Below, piece by piece: positions 1 through 13,400 of a stretch of 64,000 bases of DNA. The position numbers and the translations under genes are program-made. Origin of the DNA: Melitaea cinxia (lineage: Eukaryota > Arthropoda > Insecta > Lepidoptera > Nymphalidae); contig NC_059398.1 of assembly GCF_905220565.1 (NCBI RefSeq), forward strand, positions 14,963,210 to 15,027,209. The letters are read 5' to 3'. Numbering within the stretch: position 1 is the stretch's first letter; every line of letters starts with the position of its first letter. Below the pieces are notes generated by a model. The model made no database searches and was not told the DNA's origin. It saw only the letters and a program-made list of their open reading frames with translations.

Positions 1-460
1 CTTTATATGCCCATAATAGTCTCTCGAATTACGTAAAGGAGCTCGCAGCGCTCGCCTCGGAACCAGTCTTGATAGTAGTGGGCTAAATGTGTTGTTTCTT
101 TACGGGAATAGGGTCTCTATTATGTGAGCAACAGAGTAGCTAGGTCGATGGAGGAGCTAGGGGACCAGTTTCAGTGCTCCGAGCAAGGTCCCGCCATAGA
201 CCCGGTCACAGGGCCTCCAGAGCGTTACCCTCGGCAAACACGTTTATTATTTCTGCATGCGAAATGTAAGCGACGGGATAATGGTGCAATCGAATTTACC
301 AGCCGATAAACACGTTAATGGACGCCCAGAGTTCCACCGCTTGCTATAGAACTTCAGCCTATTTTTAGAGATAAGTAAATACGGTCGTGCTTGTTCGCGC
401 GTTAGGAGCTTCGCTAAATAAGAGGGACATGTTGCGGTTAGGTCAGGGCTGCTATAGCTT
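1..460. other. Compositionally distinct, unrecognised segment
   Basis: Base composition here is close to balanced, with frequent GC-rich words, and changes abruptly to AT-rich near 460-470. The longest ATG-initiated open frame is 61 codons (124-309, plus strand), starting MSNRVARSMEELGD. It resembles no family I know. A stop-free stretch also enters from the window edge on the plus strand and ends near 86. It may be the edge of a repeat, an exonic remnant, or foreign sequence. No splice or repeat signature lets me choose. Confidence 0.3.
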
Positions 461-1734
461 TTTGAGCTTAAACGAATCTAATATACTTATGATTTATTAA
501 AGATATTATACATTTTTTAAATATTATGAAGGTAATTTTTACTTAAACGATTTTTATAATAATCTGTTTAATTAAGCCATACAAAAATCATTCTGGCAGA
601 TAAACTCACAGTTAGTTGTGAGGTTTCTCAAGTATATTTTTACTTTCAATATCTATTAATAGCATTTAAATATTTATATTTTACTTATAAAAAATTAAAA
701 TAAAGTTCAACCATTTACATCATACGAAATACAATTTTTATACACAATTTTCGCAAATAAAGATAAATTGGACAAACTGTTATCACTTTAGTGAGTTTAA
801 TCACGTGACATTCACGCGTAAGGCACGCCATCACCCTGCGCCTAATCAATTTGTATACACGCCGTATGTAGTCTTAGTAGTGCATGTCTTCCATGTGGCA
901 AACTTCAATTGTTAACACCACACACATACGTTTAAATGTAAAGAAAAACTAGCAATAGCCGTGCGAACAATTCACACTAAATAATTTAAAAAAAACACGT
1001 TGACGTTGTTTCAAAATTAAAGTCGTCATATATGTAATTTTAATAATTAATTAATTTACAAAAACAAAAGCAATAATAATATTTTTTACTTGTTGCTGCC
1101 GGTAGAGCAAGCAATTATCTATCAAATGATATATAATTTATGTGTAGTAATTGTAAGGTTTTTTCTAAAAAGGAGGCAAACATCTTAACCTTAGCGTACT
1201 AATATATATGATATAACTTATCGTATCGATGCTAAAGAATTTGCTTATTTCTTTGAATGAATTTGTCTCGAATTAAATTATTTTAGTGAGGTGATCCTGT
1301 TTATTGTGATTAGAACTCATTCTTCGGATATAACGGCTAGTCGAAAAGCAAGTTTGTATAGAAGCGTGCATATTAATAATTGCAGTGACTTACATTTTAA
1401 AAAAACATGTATACATAAACATATCTTTGAAAATGTAGGAAAATAAAACAAGCATAGAAATCCAAATAGCAATGCTATCGCTAGTGAAAGTCTTTTATTA
1501 TGTACCATCGCAATGGTGTTATTTTGTGTGATAAAAGTTAGTTTTTAATTTGTTGATAGTAAGTTATTACTACGATTTACAGTTCCTTCCAGTTAAAGAA
1601 TGAATGAAAGTCGAATAAGAAAAATAATTTAATCATTTCAAATCATCGCAAATTAGGTACCGAATTAAAGTGACCATTTTTTTAGTCTGTTTGTCAACAT
1701 ATTACGAAAAACATTTTATAACAATCAAACATTA
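461..1734. other. AT-rich non-coding stretch
   Basis: No exon, RNA gene or repeat recognised. Short open frames here have no protein-like composition. Confidence 0.6.
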
Positions 1735-2073
1735 TTATCACTCTGGTGTAATGGTGCGTGTGCCGTGTCGGCGGCGTCTAAAGCACCGACAGTCACGGGT
1801 TCGATTCTCGCTCGGAGTGGATATTTGTGTTTATACAAATATTTATTTCCGGCCTGGTTGTAAGTCCTTGTGGGTCTCCCCAACGTGCCTCGGGGAGCAC
1901 GTTAAGCTGTCGGTCCCGGTTGTTATCATGTACACCTGATAGCGATCGGTACTCATAGTAGAGAATATATCCACCAACCCGTATTGGAGCAGCGTGGTGG
2001 ATTAAGCTATGATTCTTCTCCGACATGGGGAAAGAGGCCTATGCCCAGCAGTGGGATATTACAGGCTGAAAAC
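1735..2073 (+). mobile_element. Full-length tRNA-derived SINE
   Basis: The head has a Pol III A-box-like tctggtgtaatggtgcgtg and a B-box-like gggttcgattctcgc, about 55 bases apart as in a tRNA. The body follows with the conserved tail ggtggattaagct and aaagaggcctatgcccagc ending near 2073. Related tails occur at 25138-25212 (minus) and 51190-51243 (plus). Open frames across it on both strands are incidental. Confidence 0.82.
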
Positions 2074-3190
2074 ATAAACAAACTCTATACATAAAGTTTG
2101 AATAATTATTCTGATAACCATCCGATATTAATGCATTGAGTTATGGCATTTGATTTATTGTTAATAAACTACTCCATAAGTTGCATTGAGGTGTACATAT
2201 TCAGTACGTCTAACGTTCATATATTGGGATTTTAATAGTTCTCCTTAATAAGGCAATCGATAGTTAACTAGTTTCAAAAAGAAAAATTATGAATCTTATC
2301 TTATTTGCATGCTAAACACGTCTGAGTGCGGACAGCAGACATTATTTAAGTTGTGGCGTGCTCAATAAAACAAACGCCGTCCGTAGGCGGACCGAACAAG
2401 ATTACGTATTTAAATACACTTCATTATTTAATATAATTTATCTAGTATTTTGATCTTACGGTGTATTAAACTTGTTAAATAGCACAAATGTTAGTAACAA
2501 ATAATTATGTTATTATTTAGTAACATTGGCTATGTTACACATAATTACATTATTTACATATTATCTTACTTATTTTTTTTTAAAGTTATCTTAAATGATT
2601 TCTTTACGTCTTCGGGAAATGTAAACAAACCGTGCTTCCTAGTGAATCAAATTCGTACACGTCACATTTTTACTATCGTCTCTCGTACAATTTCTTTTTA
2701 ACAACTTCTTATTACAGATCAAACAAGTCGTAAATTTTGTTACAACGTGCGACTGCACGGGAAGCGTAATTTATGGATTATATAAAATAAGATTTAAAAA
2801 AAACTGACGCAACTATTTTAAATAGTTTTCTATTTTGTTTTTGATTTGTGTTTATGTACATCTCCAGATAGGAAAATTGAAATTAGTTTTAGACAAAACT
2901 AGTTAAGTGATAATTTGGAGTATTAATTAAAGTCAATATTTCATTTAGGATAAGTAGATCAGTATCCTTACCCACGATCCCGTAGAGCCCCACCGCTTAA
3001 GCCTTTTACTGAAAATGTTTTGGCACTGAGACAAACAGGACACAGACGCGGCCGGCTGGATCTTACCACTAAAACTATCACCCCTGTCTAATGTCATCGT
3101 TCACAAACACCGTTTAGACCGCGAAACCGTCCATACAATGTTTTTAATTCGTCCACTATATTAAGCGTATGTTATCTGACTTCAAAATTA
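2074..3190. other. AT-rich non-coding stretch
   Basis: Nothing recognisable apart from low-complexity AT tracts. Slightly higher GC near 2970-3120 without an open frame of note. Confidence 0.55.
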
Positions 3191-3194
3191 TTTA

Positions 3195-3375
3195 CAATTA
3201 AGTTCGCCTACATAAGCGGTACATTAGAAGCGTTAGGCGTGCGTGCGATCACTTCGCCGGCTGCAGGTTAAGTGCGGCGGTCCTGTTTTCCACCAGCCGG
3301 GAAAGCTGCGACGCCCGCCCAAAACCGCGGATGCGCGCAGATGCGGTACGGCTATTGGTGCCATGTCAACACTGT
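3195..3375. other. GC-rich island of unknown function
   Basis: A sharply GC-rich, CpG-containing island in AT-rich sequence. Frames on both strands are free of stops across most of it. The plus frame runs to about 3434 as ...VLFSTSRESCDARPKPRMRA, and the minus frame contains MAPIAVPHLRASAVLGGRRS. Neither resembles a known domain. It may be an unmethylated promoter or enhancer, a repeat fragment, or an undetected exon. Confidence 0.3.
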
Positions 3376-3923
3376 CGCGATTTTTTGTTACCGAAATTCA
3401 TAATGGATTTTGATATCATACTTATTTTACTATAGTTTATATGACTTTGGGTTAAGGTAATAATAAAATTTAAACTTAAATTATGTTTACATTGTAAGTA
3501 ACAATACTTAGTAATTAAAATAAATTAAGAGATCATATACCTACAAAATTCAAACAATAAAATTACTACTGACAAAGATGAGAAAATTTTAAGCGTACTT
3601 TGTAAAGAATAATGTATGACTAATTGGTAAAATTACGAAAAGTAACACTTGTAACTGTTGGATGATTTCCTAACTTCACCTTCGACATACACTTTTGAAT
3701 TTTCACTGCCCCGGTTATATTTACAAATATTTAAATAGCTTTAGCTGGAGTCAGAGATTCCGGTCAAGGTCACGGGTCAGACCACGGCGCACCCCGGTCG
3801 GGGAACATTTAGATGAATAACGTCTCATTTATATTAACGCTGCTCTATCAATAAACGGTAAATGTGAAAATATAAATAATGTTACTTATTACAACTATAA
3901 TATAATAACATTATATTGTATAC

Positions 3924-4140
3924 TAGCTGTGCCCGCGTCTGCGTCCGTGTGGAATTTAACCAAAAAGTTATTGTTCAGTTCGCAGGGTTATAAAATAATT
4001 AAATTTCTAAAATTAAAGTAGACTAAGTTACTCCTTGCTATATCAGCTATCTGCCAGTGAAAGTCCCGATGAAATCGGTCCAGCCGTTTCAGAGTTTAGC
4101 CGGAATAAACAGTTAGACAGAAAGACGAAAATTGTAAAAA
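3924..4140 (+). mobile_element. Decayed LINE/RTE-like 3' end fragment
   Basis: It starts actagctgtgcccgcg, a hallmark junction of a very abundant lepidopteran retroelement end, and continues through gtcccgatgaaatcggtcca and cagccgtttcagag. A related copy in reverse orientation is at 47130-47340. No coding capacity remains. Confidence 0.65.
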
Positions 4141-5580
4141 ATGTTATTTTGGTATATTTGCCGTGTATACATCCTTATGCATTTAGTAAAAAGCTGTTAT
4201 TTTAATATTACAAACAGACACTCAAATTTTATTTGTTTGTATTTATACTCAAATTTGTTTTATTTTGTATAAAACAAACTTATTCAATACATTTAATTAC
4301 AGTTACGGATGTAAATTTTGTGTATTTTTAGTGTTTATTAAAAAAATATTTCTTTCAAATATAAAAAGCTGATAAAATTAATATGGATCTTAACTGTTTG
4401 TGTAGTTATTATCGTACATACAAGTCTACTTATGTTTAGATAGTAGTGGTTATAAGAATGATATAAGGTGAACCTTTATCCGTTATGTTGCGGTTTTATT
4501 CATTCAAATATTATATTTCAGTATACCTGATATGAAAAAAAAAACAGAGCATAATTTTGAAAATAAATTGAAATGAGAAAACAATATAAAAATAAATAGA
4601 TGAGGACTAAGGACTAAGTTGTACCTTTTTTTTGGGGTTAGGTTTTTACACAACACAAACATGTTAAACGTTTGAAGCATGATGTTAAAACAATCATTGA
4701 AATTAAAGATACACAATCTTGTATATATTTAATACATACTTACTAAAGTATTTTGTAAATGTCATTTGCAATCGCTTTCCATAATAAAGCTCTGTGAACT
4801 TTCCGTGAGCTTCGGTCATTAATTTAGGCGTCGGAACCTTGGCCTTGCGGTATAGGGCGACCTTATCGGGCCCACTCCATGCTATAATTAATTACCAAAC
4901 GATTCGCACTAATTACGGCCATCTGATAAAACGGAAGCTTACAAAATACAGCGGATAGCCTTCGCTCTTTAGAGTTTCTAGCTGTTTATGATTTTTTATT
5001 TAGTAATATCCGTAGAACAAAGTGAAATATGTTTTATGTTGTTTTTAAAGTTTACACGAAATTGTCCGATATGATTGCACAGGTAGAGTCGATCGTTATT
5101 CTAGTTTCTTTGCAAACAAAATATCGTAATCTAATCAAAATTAAAGTTGGGTGTTCGTACACCCACGTTCATTTTAATATCCTCATGGATGTTTCGAAAT
5201 CTAAAACAATATTGCTTTCAGATACGGTTGGAGGGGTATTAGTTCAAATTCTCATTTTTAAATTAATAATAACTATTTCTATGAATGAAGTTTTCAAAAT
5301 AGAAATTTAAAAATGATGATATATCATATGAACTTGAACAGGCCTATGTCTTATAGTCTACTATAGTATGTTATATGTCTATACTATAGAATGTTATATC
5401 CAAAGTTATGGATTGAAGCAAGCAACCGAGCGGTATAACATATACACAATACAATGCAATATAATACAATACAAACAAATATGCTTTTTTGTGCACTAAA
5501 ATAGAACTTTTTTAGATCTACACATATAAACGTATATTTATAAATAGACATTCATATAAAAATAATATATGTATATAACA
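4141..5580. other. AT-rich non-coding stretch
   Basis: No supported gene. A plus-strand open frame of 93 codons (5029-5310) has an AT-driven residue mix (Ile, Leu, Lys, Val) with no recognisable motif. Confidence 0.55.
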
Positions 5581-5581
5581 A

Positions 5582-5757
5582 ATCTTATATATAAAATTCT
5601 CGTGTCACAATGTTAGTTACTATACTTCTCCGAAACGGCTGGACCGATTTTTATGAAAATTTGTATGCATTTCGGGTAGTTCTGAGAATCGGCCAATATC
5701 TATTTTTCATACACCTTCAAGGGTAAAACAAGGTTAGCGGGGTCAGCTAGTAAATAT
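5582..5757 (+). mobile_element. Short dispersed repeat fragment
   Basis: It contains aaattctcgtgtcacaatgt, ccgaaacggctggaccgatt and a terminal ggggtcagctagtaa. The copy at 46418-46617 shares all three blocks, so it is a dispersed element, probably an autonomous-element tail. Confidence 0.65.
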
Positions 5758-5759
5758 AT

Positions 5760-7900
5760 AAAAGTACAAATATACATACGACTGAAGAGGAAGAAACGGC
5801 TAAAGACAACGACAATATACATTTGCAGTAATTGAATTTATAAACTCAAACGTTTATGAATTTAAATAGCGTTTTTTTAAGCTAATTTTAAGTCTCTAGT
5901 AATTGTGCACGCCTTATAGTTAAGGGTAAAGAATTCCACAATCGAACAGCTTTTACTAAACCTATTTAGGTAAGTTGATACTAAACAATAATATTTTAAA
6001 TAAATAAATAAAGAAAAAACAGCGCGAAAAACAATCACGTAAATAGCGGTGACCTCAGGAAATAATTTTAATGCAACGTTTTCATTCCCTTTTTATTTAT
6101 TGATAATTAATTTAAAATAACTTCGTACTAATGTTTCCAAATGTCAAGTAGTAAATATTTAATATCTCTACTTACATCTGATACAACTAGAGGAAATTTT
6201 CTAAATTTCCTTACCTCAAAAGACGCATCAAAAATATTATTCGCAAGTACAAATGTGCTGAACTTCTTATCGAAATAATGAATTATAAAACATAATTATT
6301 TATGGAAAAGTATTTAATATCTTATATTTATATTACCTTCATTCGCGGCGAGTGGAAAAAATATTAAAATAAAGTAAATATACATTTGTGTCGGCGGAAC
6401 CTTTTTATGGTTTTACAATAAATAAATATATATTATTTTTTATAATTCTTAGAACAAAGGTTGTGATTACTTTAAGAGATATTTTCCATAAAACCGGAAC
6501 ATATAAAGATCATATAAACTTCATGTTTTTTACCTTTGATGGGCCGAAATTAGCTCCGCTTCAATATTGTAAATAATGCTTTCTTTTTTAATTAATCTCA
6601 TCATTTTTTAAATTTAATGATCAATATGCACTTTGAGGTAATATAAATACAATTTAAATATGAAACAAGTACATATCAACTTCCAGCTAAGTATAGTAAA
6701 TGCAAAGTGCAATTTATTTTACTTTACTAAGTATTTTACTGTAATGTTACGTCTAGGAATTGTTGAGTATAGGTGATCTCCTATTAAGGAGAATCGGAAA
6801 ATAAAAAAGAGAAGTGGGGCTGAGGTTACGATTAGTCCGTCATAAATTGCTATGTATATACAGGCTTCAGAATTTCTTTCACAACAGGCAATTACAAAGT
6901 AACATAATATAAAAATGTGCATAAGTTTCACCTCGTCTAAAGAGCTTTAATAAATAAATAGATACTTAATGTAAGTATATATAAGGTACATATCTATAAT
7001 AGTGTTCCCATTTTTCAATAAGTAAACTATTTACAAAACGACCGAGGGCGATGGAACACGGCCGCCGCAAGCCGTTAATGTGAGATATCACGTGATCTGC
7101 GTTGAGGAAATGTTTATCATGAGTAATGCGCATGTTTTACTGAAGCCTGTAGCATACCACTTATTTTATTCCTAAGCGAGTCCACTCGCATATAAATAAT
7201 CTTTAACACAAATATAATTTTGCCTAAGTAATATAAAGTTTTTAATATTATACGAGACGACGTAAGACTACATTTTTCCCAATTTTGTAATTAACTCTGA
7301 CTCTTTTCTATTCAAAAAAGTAGTACTTGTATTGCTTCAACGCGTTTGTATATTTAATGTTCGAAGAATCGTAGATTACCAAAAGGTAGGAGTGATATCA
7401 ATAATTATTGCGTATGGGAAGGTTTGTGTATGTTTGAAAAACGGATGATTTACTTTTAAAAGTGTTGTTTACACATTTACATGCTCTATAAATGGCTAAT
7501 GTATCATTACAAATTTTCCAATCTTTTAGATATGATAAATTACTACGGATTACTATAATTGTGATCTTAAGAAATAAATAATATATGCCTATCGGATTAA
7601 AACTCAGTAAAAACCTTACGAGGATGAAACTTCTCAACTAACAATAGAAAATCTTTCGTGGTGAATGTTTGAAGTAAAGACTAATGAACTGTTTTGCTTT
7701 AGCGTTTATTTTCTCACGAAGATCTCATTACGTATTGTAGACTTTTTGTAATTTAAAAATAGTGACGATAAAGTAAGTATACGAAAAAATAGGAATAAAA
7801 TGAAGTTGCTCTTCAGCTTCGGAGTATATAACAAGAGCATTAAAAGTCGATTCTATGACGTCGTGCGGAATCACGTTCAACTAGTTAACAGTACTCGTAC
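5760..7900. other. AT-rich non-coding stretch
   Basis: No exon or repeat recognised. Open frames are short and AT-driven. Confidence 0.55.
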
Positions 7901-7924
7901 TTCCATCGCATGCACCCGCTGACG

Positions 7925-7995
7925 TACACGTGACTATAAATAAAGTACACTCTATTTGCGTGACAAAACGCCTTCGCAACTCGCAGGTGATCGAA
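7925..7995 (+). promoter_or_regulatory. Promoter-like cluster (E-box, TATA-like)
   Basis: A cacgtg E-box at about 7928 lies just upstream of tataaata near 7935. The DNA after it is unusually non-repetitive and moderately GC-rich (cgccttcgcaactcgcag), followed by a GT. It resembles a core promoter with a short first exon, but no downstream coding exon is identified. Confidence 0.25.
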
Positions 7996-8402
7996 TTTAA
8001 GACTAAGCTCACATTGTTCATTTGTTTACCGACTGAAAACAATCACGTGAACTATTAAAAATAGAACTATGTAGATTTTTTAAATCTGTCTAATGTGCGA
8101 TTGATGTTCTATTCTACGTTAGCAAGGACGTAGCGCCGGAACGAGGCGTGTGATATATTAGCTTTATGTATGTACGTATGTTTAAGGAATGGATGATAGT
8201 CGAGTATGTCTCGACGATTTTTACGACGTCGTATTAACTTTATAATTAAATATCTGTCAACGTTGACAGACAGTCAAATATTTAGTGACAAATCAATCTG
8301 GTTACGTACGTTATTGTAGTGAAGCATGAGGGAGTAGCTTACCTGAAACGAAAGAATATTTTTATTAATAAAATATTTAAATTAGATAAATAGATTAATG
8401 AG

Positions 8403-8461
8403 TGTGTTTGTGCATTTGTTAAAAGTGTTTGGAAAGACACCATAACAAATGCACAAACACA
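8403..8461. repeat. Hairpin with an 18-bp perfect stem
   Basis: The arm tgtgtttgtgcatttgtt (8403-8420) is perfectly complementary to 8444-8461. The 23-nt spacer contains a further short gtgt/acac pairing. A transcript of either strand would fold into a small hairpin. It could be a miRNA-like precursor or a mini-foldback. Confidence 0.6.
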
Positions 8462-9935
8462 GAGAGATGGGAGAAATGTTACTGTGACTAATGAGTTAAC
8501 CCATCGTCAAATAAATTAATACAAACTGTTGAAAATTCTGATCGACAATGTTCATCAAAGGGCACTAAAAGTTATTTTATTTAGATAATAATTTAGTATT
8601 AAATTTTGATATAAAACAATTATCTTTCATAATTAAATTTTATGTTCCACATCAAAAACAGTTTCGCAAACACACGTATTTTGTAAAAGCAAACCAATGA
8701 TAAAACTGTCATCAAAGGGTACTGCTCCAAATTTACGTATTCACGTTTGAATCGAAAATGGCCTGCCCTTATAATAAAACGTGTCATAATTATATGAAAC
8801 GTATTATCATCTTCGTCAATTCGAAAGTTAATTGATAGCAGCAATTTCGGATAAGAACTGGTCTAAAGTTTGTCGTAATACTTGTTACGTAAAGCAAACG
8901 TAACTATTCAAAACAACATGATAACAAACTAATGTGTCAAACTTGCGATATAATTACAAGAAACCTAATCGCTTATGGCATTTTAACACAAGTCCATTTT
9001 TATTAAAAATGAAAAATCACTTTCGTTTACTTAAATATTACAGATTTGTGTTTATATCTATAGGAAAACATGTAGATAATTGTATTAAAAAAAAAGGAAG
9101 TTTGGTCAACACATACATTACTCGTCATAAATAGATATGTAAAATAAAATATTCCTATTCTGAATACAGCATCGAGTTATCGGATTATTACATATTTCAG
9201 GTAAACGCGATCTGCGTGCATACTCGTGAGGTCCTAAGGGTTACTGCATATCACTTATGCGTTCCAACGGTTCTTTCAAATGAGGTTTAGAACGGGACGC
9301 TGACCCGTTTCCATATCTTTGATTAATACCAGCTATCAGACGCGAAATATCATACGAATACATGCTAAGTCGCTACATGTATAGTAATATTGACTTTTGA
9401 TTAGGTAATAGCATGCAGTTTTAATAATTTAACGGATTAAATGTAAAACTTGATCACTGTCACTATTATCCGTGTACTTGTAATTGGAGTCTAAAATGAC
9501 CTTGACATTTTTGTTATTAGAAACCAATAATATTTTTGTTTTCGATGGTGTTTTCATGTTATAATTACATTATTTTCTTCCAACAAATAAGTCGTTAATT
9601 AAAATTTACTGCTAAAGCCCCACCTATTCTAATCTACAAAAGTATCAATTGAACAAGAGCTATTCTTTTAATTTTCGTGATTTGGATGGCAAATGTGGTA
9701 TGCATGAAAATTTACACTGCTAAATTTTTTAAATATTAAATAAATCATATGATTTTTTATGTCTAAATTATAATATAATATTGCTTTATGTATGATAAAG
9801 TAAAATTAAATAATATATAATGTTCGACTCCTTCAAATAGGGGTTCTGTAGAAGTAATAGATCACGTTTCGCATGAGAAATAAAAGTTTTACTTCAAAAA
9901 AAAAAAATAAAATTCTAATAGAGATATATGATAAA
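8462..9935. other. AT-rich non-coding stretch
   Basis: No supported gene or repeat is seen. Confidence 0.55.
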
Positions 9936-9949
9936 GACTAGGGCTGAAG

Positions 9950-10160
9950 AATTAGCAAGAAGCATACACAGTGGGTCGTCGGCCGACCGCGACGGTTCGG
10001 CACACTTCCGCAACAACCCACGAGCGTGTCGACTTCTGATCTAACTACTCGTAACGTGTGTAACGTCACATTGAGCCGTGAAATGGCCGCTGAATTTTGG
10101 GTCATAGGATGAGTTACTTGGAACGAGGTGACGGGAGCCCCGGGCTGTATTAATAATTTT
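9950..10160. other. GC-rich unrecognised segment
   Basis: A locally GC-rich block with sharp edges. It has a 75-codon minus-strand frame (9938-10165) that includes RPTTHCVCFLLILQP at its end. No family is recognised. The sharp edges suggest an old inserted repeat. Confidence 0.3.
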
Positions 10161-10339
10161 ATCATAGATAAGTTGTCATAAAATTACCTACATTGCCCTA
10201 GCCTTTATTGTAAGTCCAAATATGGATAGTCTATTTCTATTCCCTATATATATTATATATTATTAATATATTGGTTGTTACTCGCAAATTGTATCGTGAT
10301 CTTGACACAATGCTCTTATAAACTGCAACCAACATACAA

Positions 10340-10465
10340 ATTGACGAGTTGGCGAAATGGTTACAGTAACTGGCTGACGCGTTAGCTGTCACAGGTTCAA
10401 TCTCAGAATATGACAAATGATTGTATTGTTCATACAAACGGCTGTCGAGATCTGTTGCTATATTA
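10340..10465 (+). mobile_element. tRNA-derived SINE fragment
   Basis: It has an A-box-like gttggcgaaatggttacag and a B-box-like caggttcaatctcag, separated as in a tRNA, followed by an AT-rich body. It differs in sequence from the SINE at 1735, so it is a second family or a decayed copy. Confidence 0.6.
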
Positions 10466-13400
10466 AAAAAAAAACAAACAACCGCACGAATTGTGTACAG
10501 ATCCTAATACAATAATCCTCTGCTGCATTGCATAATGTACATGATGCTTTGTTGTAGATTGTTTAAATCGCGTTAAACACCCGGCTTTTGTTATTACAAC
10601 ATAATAATGTTTGTATCATGAATGTAGCTCTTCTTTTTTTATTCTTTTTTTATAAATAAAGAATGTAGCTCTTCTTTTTAATAAATATAATTTAGAGAAT
10701 GTAGTAGTCACGTGACAAAAGCTATTTATTGAGTTGTGACATCTCAGGCTTAGTTTTGAGCTATATTTAGAAATAACAAAGAAGGTTCTTGAATTTGTTT
10801 TTCAACAGTTTCAACAGAAAGACACAAGTTTTATACTGTTTTGTCTATGCGATAATTTTGTATTGGCGGTTATGTTTATAAATAGGACAACTAAACAAAC
10901 AACTGTTTACTATTTAAAAAGTAAGGGACTGACAGTTCATGAAGGAATTAGCCCTGTTTTGTTTTAATATTATTTTAGAAGCCGGTGTCACGGGATTAAA
11001 CGGTGTCTGTCTTCATTGACATAAACTTTAATATGTTTATGTAACTTGTATAAAATTTATTTATATTTTCGGAAATTTTGTAAAAAACTAAATTACCTGT
11101 ATTTTGCAAGACTTATAACATACGTATTGCTTAAGTATTATTATAGCTTATAAAAGTTTAGCCTACGATCACACGGTATGACTTTTGGAAGTATTTTATA
11201 AATGCTATTAATAATTGTAGTGCATTGTTTCTTAAAAGCGGTACATCAGCATTCGTGACTTGGCAGAGCTGTGAAATTTTTTAACACGACCCTCCATTGT
11301 CTACGAGACTAACGACTTGCATTCTTCCTAGTCTTTCTAGGTTACAAGGCTTTTTGCCAGTATCTTTTGTTAGACGCTATAAAGAAGGGTGTGACATTTC
11401 CACTCGTCTTCCTTTGTCGTCGGATAAAACGGGAGGATTTCTTGTTACGTCAAAAGTAAAGTTAATAAATATCCACCGGAGCTTGATAGTTCATAAAAAA
11501 AACTCGTAACTTTACGATCCGACATATGACGGTAGACTATTAAGTTTTTATATTGACACTTTTATTCGAAGAAAACGTCTTTGAAGAGATATCGTACACA
11601 TCTGGTAGGATTATAATCTATCTCGGGTGATAAATATAAATAACCGGGTCATTTGTATTGGTATTAGGAAATGTATAATTAACACGAGCGTATCACTCAA
11701 ATTCAAGTTGTAAATAAATATTATGTGTTATATCCAATTAAAATTACCTAATATGTTACACGCTTAGCTTGTTTTAATCAGGTTCTATACTACACTGCTG
11801 AGATGGCCTAGTAGATAAATTAACTGAATATCGCTCGAAAAAGTAATTGGGGTAAACACATCTACTATTTCAAATGCTCCTGCTTTTAATCATCTTACAA
11901 TTTTTAAGGCAATATGAAATAGTGTTAAATTAATAAGTTCATGTAAGGTGCAATCATTACAATCATTTAGTATCATCTAAAATATTAATTTAGAATGTGA
12001 TGTTAATAATAACGTATTAAACTTTTTATATTTAACAAAATATACGACACTTGGTTAACGTTTAAAATATTACTAACTTTAAAGTCAGAATTAAAAATCG
12101 TTAGACAAGATAGGTAGTTGAAAACTATGGGGACGAAAAAATCTTTTTTTGATGTTTATTTTTTATTTTGAGTAACTTAGCTCGAAGTTATTACATAACA
12201 TGTAAATAAATAACAACTAGATTTCATCAGACACGTATCAGTTTTAAAATGTTTAGATAAGTTTTGGTTCCGATTTCGAACTCAAGACCCGGTTTAGATT
12301 TTCGTTTTTTGTTTTGGCTACAAATCTTGTTTGTGCCGGACACTCGTCGTGTGTCATAGAATTTCACAATTGTAGCTGTGAGCTCTTAACTAATAATAGA
12401 CGGGTTCTTATGATTTAACCACGGAATTACGATTGCTAAGTGAAAACGTCAGATTTCATAGCCCTGTGGCGTTGAGTTGGATCGGATATAGGTTTATAGA
12501 TTTTCAGAATCGATACAAATTTAACACAGTTAATGATGAAGAACGAATAGGCATTAAAATTATGCTGATATCACAATTTTATTGATTAATTTGTTTTCGG
12601 TATAAAACCCCCAACAATATCTTTGTTGTTCATCATTTTATGAATATGTTCTGGGAAAGTCAAGACTGCAACTGTGACAAACAATTTAAACAATTCCACA
12701 TTGCTGAAAACGCTCGAGTTGTTGAAAAATTTACCGCTTTATCTCAATTCGACCAGGAAACGACATATTTACGATGTCGCCCGGCATTGTAATGAGTCAA
12801 ACAAAGGTAGAGTTAGTGTTTTCTTCGAGCGCCCTAATTTCTAATTTACTTCTTTGTCTTGCCCTCATTCCATGTACCGTTTCGAGGTCGTGTTATCCAC
12901 TAATTTTTTCTTCTTTTATAAAAAGAATTTTTTTTCGTCAAAGTGCCGCGACGTCCTTGAGTCATTCGCCTCATTCCGAAGGGATTGGAGCTAATTAATA
13001 TAGGTTACGTTCTACGAAACCGTCATACGAAATCATTCATCTTCATAGCGCATGTGGTAGAAACATTTGTATAACGCGACTTGCGAGAAATTTAAAACCT
13101 AATTAGCGGTTGAAGACACCGAGCTATTATTGCGATGAACGCGTAAAATAAAGCGTTAATTTCGGCCGAACGAATAGCCGTTTATTATTAGATCGCGTGT
13201 TGCAAAATACATGGCCGAGTTATGTCAGAACGTTAGCGTGTGCGTGGTTTGATGGTACAAAGCGTATGGTGCTACGAAATCGGATCTGTCGTCGTAATAC
13301 CGCACGCGTTTAAGTCTAGACCAGAACAGTGACGCGTGCGATACCATTTTTTATTACGCTTTTGTTAAGAATTTTATTTTTGTATGCCATGGTTTTCCTT

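Noticed and set aside
1670..1939. 89-codon plus-strand open frame
   Set aside because: It overlaps the tRNA-derived SINE at 1735-2073; the frame is incidental.
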